A DNA stretch of 64,000 nucleotides from Lactobacillus hamsteri DSM 5661 = JCM 6256. GTDB taxonomy: Bacteria; Bacillota; Bacilli; Lactobacillales; Lactobacillaceae. How positions within the stretch are numbered: the first letter of the stretch is position 1; each line of letters begins with the position of its first letter. Positions 58,511 to 64,000 of this stretch are shown here, piece after piece. Made by a program: the position numbers and the translations under genes. Under the pieces are notes generated by a model. It was given only the letters and a program-made list of their open reading frames with translations, had not been told where the DNA came from and searched no databases. The DNA lies in the NCBI RefSeq assembly GCF_000615445.1, contig NZ_BALY01000006.1, positions 1-64,000 on the forward strand, read 5' to 3'.

Positions 58511-58909
58511 CTAAAATTTTACATCAATATCAATTACTGACTTTAAAGTTTGATAAATGGTTGATACACGCAATACGTGATCGACAAATGCTTGTTTTTC
58601 CTTATCATTCATCGAAGTATCAAATAATAAATTGATTTCCATCTTTGAAACAATAGATTTACCATGTTCTAACTTTTTGGTAGTTGCTTTATTTTCAACT
58701 TTAAAATTTTTAACGTCTAACTGATGAACTTTAGCAATCATTGCTGCAGAAATTGAAAGACATGAATTAACTGATCCACATAAATATTCAGCAGGATTAG
58801 GGCCAGCATTTTGATCAACAGTATCACAAATAAACTCATGATTTCTTGCCTTATTAACAACTTGCCATTCTTTATCACTTACATGGCTATTTACTGTATA
58901 TTCTGACAT
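58511..58909 (-). CDS. OsmC/Ohr-family protein lacking the second cysteine
   Basis: 132 residues. OsmC fold with GPNPAEYLCGSVNSCLSISAAM, where Cys of SVNSC is the first redox Cys, but the usual C-P at the start of the last helix is S-T (RVSTIYQTL). Peroxide reduction by OsmC/Ohr needs both cysteines, so activity may be changed. GGAGAA site. Paired with the degenerate reductase gene. Confidence 0.82.
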   Translation of the reverse strand: MSEYTVNSHVSDKEWQVVNKARNHEFICDTVDQNAGPNPAEYLCGSVNSCLSISAAMIAKVHQLDVKNFKVENKATTKKLEHGKSIVSKMEINLLFDTSMNDKEKQAFVDHVLRVSTIYQTLKSVIDIDVKF

Positions 58910-58947
58910 TGCAATTTCTCCTTTTCATCACTATAACAAGAGTAGAA

Positions 58948-60213
58948 TTATTTAGCTAATTTTAAACTCACAGTAAAGATAATTTGATTATTTTTATAAC
59001 CAACATTGATTTTTCCTTTATAAGCTTTAACTAAACCTTGCGCCATAGACAAGCCAATTCCATAACCAGATTGAGTATTTTGATTGTGATGCGATTCATC
59101 CTCCCGATAGAAGCGATCAAAAAATTTACTATAATCAATATCTTTCCCCTCAGAGTAGCTATTAGCTACCGTCAAGTAAGCATGTTGATTCCAAGTTCCT
59201 CTACGCAAAGTTACATTAACTTGGCCATCTTTATCACAGTATTTTTGCGCATTATCAATCAAAATATTAAGCAATTCTGTTAAAGTTTTCTCTTCCGCCA
59301 AAACATTAATACCTGACTGAATATTAATATGATAAATCAGATCTTTTTGTTTCATTATCGAAGAAAAACTTTTTGCAGTATTAGTTACAATTTTTGAAAA
59401 ATCAACTTTACTTAAAGCAATTTGTCCAGTTTCGCCTAATCTGGCCATCGCGATTAAATTATTAACTAGAGCTGTCAAACGTTTAGTTTGTTCTTTCGTA
59501 CTTTCAGTCCACTCAGACTCATTTCCAAGCATCTCTTCCATTTCAGTATTAGCCGAAATAATAGCCAAAGGTGTTTTTAGTTCATGACCTGCATTAGTAA
59601 TGAACTGTTGCTGTTTTTGATGAGCGTTTATAATTGGCTGAATTGCTTTTTTAGAAAAAATAATCAAAATAATTGCGAAGAAAAGTAGCGCCGCTAATCC
59701 CAGCAGAGTCGCCAAACGAAGTAATGACCAAGCCCGTTGATAAACAAGAGAAATATTTAAAAATGTGATCATCTTGCCACCCATTTGGTTACGACTAATT
59801 TTATACAAATAATCATTGCCATTGATACGTTTAATTCCTTCAGCTTGTTTTTGATTCAAAGCTTTTTTAGAAGTTTCAATTATAGTCGATTTTTTAACTC
59901 CGTAAATTCGCTGATTATTAATAACAATAATTTTACCGTTGTTATCTTCCGCTACCGAAAAATGACGATATTGGTAAATAGATTCCGGATTATAGCGACC
60001 AGAAATGAAACTTTCTTGCTTATCAAATGCACCTTGAAAATTATTTGGCGTAAGCTGGCCATCATTTTGCACTAAAGTATCAAGTACGCGTTGAGACTCG
60101 TTATGAGCTTGATGAAAATTAAATAAGACAATTCCGCCAATAGATACGAATAAAACTAATGCTAAAGATAGAATTGAAATAATAATAAAGCGCCACCGAA
60201 ACTTTTGAATCAT
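58948..60213 (-). CDS. Sensor histidine kinase (OmpR-class two-component system)
   Basis: 421 residues: two membrane helices (about 10-35 and 165-190) around an extracellular sensor domain of about 130 residues, then HisKA with NAGHELKTPLAIIS and HATPase_c with LTELLNILIDNAQKYCD (N box), YGIGLSMAQGLV (G box). No HAMP obvious. Follows its response regulator by 13 bp. Signal unknown. Confidence 0.92.
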   Translation of the reverse strand: MIQKFRWRFIIISILSLALVLFVSIGGIVLFNFHQAHNESQRVLDTLVQNDGQLTPNNFQGAFDKQESFISGRYNPESIYQYRHFSVAEDNNGKIIVINNQRIYGVKKSTIIETSKKALNQKQAEGIKRINGNDYLYKISRNQMGGKMITFLNISLVYQRAWSLLRLATLLGLAALLFFAIILIIFSKKAIQPIINAHQKQQQFITNAGHELKTPLAIISANTEMEEMLGNESEWTESTKEQTKRLTALVNNLIAMARLGETGQIALSKVDFSKIVTNTAKSFSSIMKQKDLIYHINIQSGINVLAEEKTLTELLNILIDNAQKYCDKDGQVNVTLRRGTWNQHAYLTVANSYSEGKDIDYSKFFDRFYREDESHHNQNTQSGYGIGLSMAQGLVKAYKGKINVGYKNNQIIFTVSLKLAK

Positions 60214-60226
60214 TCTATCACCCTTT

Positions 60227-60892
60227 TCATTTAGTTAATTTGAAATTGCCACCTTTTTCACCTACAATTTTTGCCTTGCTTTGAATGGAAATAAACTTTT
60301 GACGCAAATAAGAGATATAAATCCACACCACTTGATCATCTGCATCTTCGTCGTCCTTCCAAACATGATTTAAAATTTCCTTTGTAGAAATTTCCTTTTC
60401 ATTATTTAAAATTAAATAAGATAGCAATTCTGTTTCTTTACTAGACAAACTAATTGAATTTTTTGCTTCTAATTTTTGATGTTCAGAATCTAAATGTAAA
60501 TCTTCGTATTCTAATTCATTATTAGAATAATCAGCGGCTCTTCTTTCTTGAGAACGAAGGCGAGCAATTAATTCTTTTAATGAAAAAGGCTTAGTTAAAT
60601 AATCATCGGCGCCGGATTCTAAACCAGTTACACGATCATCAATTTCTGCTTTTGCCGTAAGCATCATGACATAAGTTTTATCACCCATAGCCCGAATTTC
60701 TTTTAAGGCTTCAATCCCATCTTTAACAGGCATCATAATATCTAAAATAATGACATCGTAAGCATTATTTTTAACTTTTTCTACTGCTTCTTCTCCATCA
60801 AAAACAGAATCAACCTGATATTTTACACTTTCTAAAGCAACAGTAATTACTCGGTTCAATTGTGGTTCATCTTCAGCTAGTAAAATTTTCAT
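60227..60892 (-). CDS. OmpR/PhoB-family response regulator
   Basis: 221 residues: receiver with phospho-Asp in DVIILDIMMPVKDG, Thr in VMMLTAK, Lys in LTKPFSLKEL; C-terminal winged helix (LSSKETELLSYLILNN, YISYLRQKF). Starts 1 nt after the alarmone synthetase stop. Order synthetase-regulator-kinase matches relPRS of Streptococcus mutans. Confidence 0.93.
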   Translation of the reverse strand: MKILLAEDEPQLNRVITVALESVKYQVDSVFDGEEAVEKVKNNAYDVIILDIMMPVKDGIEALKEIRAMGDKTYVMMLTAKAEIDDRVTGLESGADDYLTKPFSLKELIARLRSQERRAADYSNNELEYEDLHLDSEHQKLEAKNSISLSSKETELLSYLILNNEKEISTKEILNHVWKDDEDADDQVVWIYISYLRQKFISIQSKAKIVGEKGGNFKLTK

Positions 60893-60893
60893 T

Positions 60894-61505
60894 CTAATTT
60901 TCTTCCCTTATTAATTGTCTAATCGTCTGCATACTTACATCACAAGAAGCAAGTTCATCGGCTACACGTTTAAGTTCTTTTCCAATCAATTCTGGATTTT
61001 TAATATTGTGTTTATACTTCATCTCATGCTCTAAACTTGCCCAAGTATCCATGGCAATTGTCCGTAATTGTACTTCAACATAATATTTTCCAGGAATATT
61101 GCCATCTACGTCTTCATCATTAGTTGTAATAAATAAAATTAAATGATATGAACGATAGCCGTTCTTCTTGGCATTAGTGATATAATCCTTTTTCTTCACT
61201 ACTTCAACATCTGGCATTTTTTCAATTAAGTTAATACAAGTATAAATATCATCGATAAAATTACATACGATTCTTATGCCAATACTATCGCGATTTTTAC
61301 GCAAAGCAGATTGTTCATTCAAAGGCAGTCCTTTACGTTGGCATTTTTCTTCCATGCTTTTTTCTGATTTAACTCTGCCGATCAAATGCTCAAATAATCG
61401 CTGATTATTGCTTTTTTGATAATCCACGTTCATTTTATTAATTCTAGTTAACAACTCATTCAAAATCTTTTCTAAAGTTGGTTGATACTTCCCGTAAATA
61501 TTCAC
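60894..61505 (-). CDS. Small alarmone synthetase (RelA/SpoT synthetase domain only)
   Basis: 203 residues, synthetase domain alone with no HD hydrolase, TGS or ACT domain. Motifs: HLIGRVKSEKSMEEKC, RDSIGIRIVCNFIDDIY (catalytic Asp), NGYRSYHLIL and EVQLRTIAMDTWASLEHEMKYK. Transfers pyrophosphate from ATP to GDP/GTP to make (p)ppGpp. GTG start 61505 with AGGGGA upstream. Context suggests RelP rather than RelQ type. First gene of the three-gene operon. Confidence 0.9.
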   Translation of the reverse strand: MNIYGKYQPTLEKILNELLTRINKMNVDYQKSNNQRLFEHLIGRVKSEKSMEEKCQRKGLPLNEQSALRKNRDSIGIRIVCNFIDDIYTCINLIEKMPDVEVVKKKDYITNAKKNGYRSYHLILFITTNDEDVDGNIPGKYYVEVQLRTIAMDTWASLEHEMKYKHNIKNPELIGKELKRVADELASCDVSMQTIRQLIREEN

Positions 61506-61584
61506 GTTATCATCCCCTAAACTGTCTTTTAATGAATTAAAGCATATCTTTTTTAAGAAAGTTTGAATTTTTAATCAAAAAAAT

Positions 61585-61609
61585 AAGTCTAAAGTTCAAC
61601 TCTAGACTT
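61585..61609 (-). terminator. Terminator of the MFS gene
   Basis: AAGTCTA-AGTT / AACT-TAGACTT stem with seven Ts on the minus strand, 8 nt past the stop. Confidence 0.88.
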
Positions 61610-61616
61610 AAAACAA

Positions 61617-62798
61617 TTAATGATGATCAATCGCACCATTTAAACGTTTACGATAAATCAAATAAACAATAATTACCAAAGGAATTAAAACTAATTCAAC
61701 TGGATAGAAATATTCGATAGGCAACGCGCTATCAATAAATCCTGACAAAATCGGGCCGAAAGCCATCCCAACATCAAGTCCCAGATAAAAAGTAGCACTT
61801 GCCAAACCTTGTTCACTAATTGGAGCAAGCAAAAGCGCTGTTGCCTGCAAAACAGAATAAATAATTCCATAGCCTAAAGCCATGCCGGCGGCTGCAAGTG
61901 CCATTTCCCAATTATTTTTCATAATTCCCAACATAATAATGTAGAAAGCAGTCGAAATGGTACTAATCCAAAACCATACACCGAATTTCACGGTGTCAAA
62001 ATAGCGTTTAAGACCTATTCTGATTACTAATAGCACTACGGCATAAATTAAGAAATATGAGCCAACGGCTACATTAACATGTTGTTGTTCAACATAAGTA
62101 ACAATATCAGCTTGCGTTGTAAAATATGGCAAAGCAAATAAAGTGGTTAAAATAGCGACTGGCAAAACATTCCATTGAATAATTTTAAAATGTTTTTTAT
62201 CTTTTTCTTTCTGCAATTTCTTAGTTGGTTTAGCATGATCACCAACAAATTGAATAGCGATAATCATCAAAAAAGCCGCTATTGCAGATGCGATCAAAGC
62301 CTCCCGATAACCGATTTTTTGATAAATATTGATTGAAACAGCTGGAGCCACAGCCATCGCCAAGGCATTCATCAAGCCATAAAACCCCATCGCTTCACCA
62401 ACATGTGATCGAGGTACCAAAAAAGCCAGCCAGGTTGTCATACAAACTGTGCAAAGGACATATCCTGTTCCGTTAATTAACCTGAATAAAATTAACCAGC
62501 CGCTTGCCGGAGCGACAATGTAGCCAATAATTCCCAGCAAAATCAAAATACCGCCAATTAATGACAAGCGATATTTGGAAAATTTATCTGTTAGATTACC
62601 TGCGATCGGTCTTAAAAACATTGCCGCAATACTCATTATTCCAACAATAATTCCAGCAAAACCACTACTTGCGCCTAAACTTTCCGCATAACCATTAATT
62701 AGTGGATTAACAAACATCGTACTAAACATAAAAAAGAAAGACGCCGCCATTACTAAAATAACGTCTTTGGTATAAATTGATTTTCTTTTTACCATCAT
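61617..62798 (-). CDS. Major facilitator superfamily transporter
   Basis: 393 residues, twelve membrane segments. Motif A-like RPIAGNLTDKFSKYRLSLIGG between helices 2 and 3; two six-helix halves separated by a basic loop (KPTKKLQKEKDKKHFK). Probable proton-driven exporter; substrate not determinable. GAGGG site before the ATG pair. Confidence 0.88.
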   Translation of the reverse strand: MMVKRKSIYTKDVILVMAASFFFMFSTMFVNPLINGYAESLGASSGFAGIIVGIMSIAAMFLRPIAGNLTDKFSKYRLSLIGGILILLGIIGYIVAPASGWLILFRLINGTGYVLCTVCMTTWLAFLVPRSHVGEAMGFYGLMNALAMAVAPAVSINIYQKIGYREALIASAIAAFLMIIAIQFVGDHAKPTKKLQKEKDKKHFKIIQWNVLPVAILTTLFALPYFTTQADIVTYVEQQHVNVAVGSYFLIYAVVLLVIRIGLKRYFDTVKFGVWFWISTISTAFYIIMLGIMKNNWEMALAAAGMALGYGIIYSVLQATALLLAPISEQGLASATFYLGLDVGMAFGPILSGFIDSALPIEYFYPVELVLIPLVIIVYLIYRKRLNGAIDHH

Positions 62799-62854
62799 TT
62801 TTCCCTCATTAAAAATACCAATATTTAGTTTAGCACTGATTTCAATCCAAAAAA

Positions 62855-62874
62855 AAGAAGCCCTAAGGCTTCTT
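62855..62874 (-). terminator. Terminator of the gal genes
   Basis: AAGAAGCC / GGCTTCTT stem, short loop, eight Ts; 3 nt after the galM stop. Confidence 0.9.
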
Positions 62875-62876
62875 TT

Positions 62877-63866
62877 TTATTCAAAATTCCAACAAACTTT
62901 GCGTTCGTATTTTTCATTAGGCAAAAGCGTAATTTCACCTAAATCACTACCACCTACCGGCGGACATTGTGCTTCAAAAGTAATGCCATCATATTGGCCG
63001 ATATTCTTAGCTAAACCAGTATGATCAAAATGATTTCCAGTATAAACTACAACAGCCGGTGCATTTGTGGTCATTGTCATTTTATGATTCTTGGATGATA
63101 AAACAACGGCCGGAGAGTTACCATTCAAAATCAAAGGATGATCCATCCCTCGACGAGATTTAATTTGCTCATCATCAGCAGTTAAAGCACCATTCACCGT
63201 TTTTTCCTTAGTAAAATCAAAGGCTGTATCTTTCACACTGGCCATTCCTTGAGTAGGAATACCATCAGCAGCAACGGGAACATAGTAATCTGCATTTACT
63301 TTTAATTTTAAATTCTTAGCACTTTCACCTAAAGAGAAGTAAGTATGGTTGGCAGGATTGAAAATCGTTAATTTATCGCTAACTGCATTAATCTCATACT
63401 TCAAATTGTTTTCATTATCAAGTTCACAAACAACATGAATTTTCATGTTACCAGGAAAACTATTACTACCATCAGGATCGAAATAAAACAAATCCACTTT
63501 TGCCTTATCATCTTCAGCATGAAGCTTAAAATCCCAAACTTTAGTATCTATTCCTAACCCGCCATGAACATGATTTTTTCCTTCATTAAGTGGCAATTGA
63601 ACAATTTCATTGCCATGCTTCCATTGTCCCGCTTTAACCCGGCCACAAATTCTACCAACGGTGCCACCTAAGTAATTGCGTTCCTTTGAATAATCTTCAG
63701 GTTTTTCAAGTGACAAAATCATATTTTTACCATCAGGCATTAAAACTTTTTCAAGCGTAGCACCGTAATTCAAAACTTTAACTTGCATCCCCGCATCATT
63801 AGTTAAAGTAATTTCGCAAAGATCTTTTTCATCTTTTCGACCATATTTAATAAAACTTGTTTCCAT
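62877..63866 (-). CDS. galM: Aldose 1-epimerase (galactose mutarotase)
   Basis: 329 residues with KNHVHGG (His), NPANHTYFSLG (catalytic His) and EAQCPPVGGS (catalytic Glu). Converts beta- to alpha-galactose for GalK. Starts 1 nt past the galT stop, so coupled; last gene of a gal operon that continues off the window. Confidence 0.95.
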   Translation of the reverse strand: METSFIKYGRKDEKDLCEITLTNDAGMQVKVLNYGATLEKVLMPDGKNMILSLEKPEDYSKERNYLGGTVGRICGRVKAGQWKHGNEIVQLPLNEGKNHVHGGLGIDTKVWDFKLHAEDDKAKVDLFYFDPDGSNSFPGNMKIHVVCELDNENNLKYEINAVSDKLTIFNPANHTYFSLGESAKNLKLKVNADYYVPVAADGIPTQGMASVKDTAFDFTKEKTVNGALTADDEQIKSRRGMDHPLILNGNSPAVVLSSKNHKMTMTTNAPAVVVYTGNHFDHTGLAKNIGQYDGITFEAQCPPVGGSDLGEITLLPNEKYERKVCWNFE

Positions 63867-63867
63867 C

Positions 63868-64000
63868 TTACTTACCTATGTTTTCAACTAAAGCATCTGT
63901 GAATTCTTGCCAGCCCTTTTCACCATCAGCATCATTCTTGAAGACACCTGCACATTGTAAAACATTTTCAAAAACTTCCACTAAGGCTTGTTCTAAAACT
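63868..64000 (-). CDS. galT: galT 3' end (galactose-1-phosphate uridylyltransferase), partial
   Basis: 44 codons to the TAA at 63868, entering from the right edge. The tail includes QCAGVFKNDADGEKGWQEF and ends V-E-N-I-G-K, resembling the C-terminus of Firmicutes-type GalT. The Leloir-pathway neighbour galM directly downstream supports this. Only the end is visible, so the assignment rests on that and context. Confidence 0.72.
   Translation of the reverse strand, partial: VLEQALVEVFENVLQCAGVFKNDADGEKGWQEFTDALVENIGK

Overview
This is a low-GC, densely packed stretch of a Lactobacillus chromosome, best matching the acidophilus/gasseri-johnsonii group. Reasons: the C69 dipeptidase, the 793-residue X-prolyl dipeptidyl peptidase, an oppDFBCA operon with tandem binding proteins, AAGGAGG-type ribosome binding sites, and Firmicutes housekeeping synteny with typical lactobacillar losses. 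Nearly all genes lie on the minus strand. Species cannot be fixed from sequence alone.

Layout (window coordinates). 1-2200: a very AT-rich Rgg-type regulator facing an unlisted 37-codon hydrophobic micro-ORF, then a glucose-uptake permease. 2300-9450: pepD, ftsY, smc, rnc. 9500-17450: oligopeptide uptake operon oppD-F-B-C-A-A. 17500-22950: acpP, plsX, recG, fakA, yloU, linking exogenous fatty-acid activation to phospholipid synthesis. 23000-33500: rpmB, then thiN, rpe, rsgA, PASTA kinase, PP2C phosphatase, rsmB, fmt, priA. 33500-43800: rpoZ, gmk, recN, tlyA, ispA, xseB, xseA, folD, nusB, yqhY, efp, an Xaa-Pro peptidase, rpmA and rplU with an L21 leader. 43800-56300: YitT protein, DUF2325 protein, a complete IS3-family element, tautomerase, ECF S-component, glycosyltransferase, tRNA-Arg, ArsC-like protein, alpha/beta hydrolase lipoprotein, pepX, a broken glucose-uptake paralogue, and pyrR with its own attenuator. 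56300-64000: ClC transporter, a degenerate aldo/keto reductase with an OsmC protein, a small alarmone synthetase with a two-component system, an MFS transporter, galM and the end of galT.

Themes. Peptide use is prominent: Opp importer, PepD, Xaa-Pro peptidase and PepX would import and degrade proline-rich peptides. The alarmone synthetase-response regulator-kinase order mirrors streptococcal relPRS.

Most unusual observations. (1) The IS3 element at 46198-48065 sits exactly in the 3-nt loop of an intrinsic terminator, and a 38-bp derivative carrying its right 29 bp sits in the apex of a second terminator at 23359-23396; both have 3-bp target duplications. This points to an element that homes to terminator hairpins. 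(2) The Rgg regulator and divergent micro-ORF form a candidate peptide-pheromone circuit whose 5' ends must overlap as antisense RNAs. (3) Five genes carry single frameshifts. Four of them (ftsY, ispA, yqhY, Xaa-Pro peptidase) are explained by loss of one base from a 2-3 base run, including in essential genes, which suggests sequence error rather than real decay.
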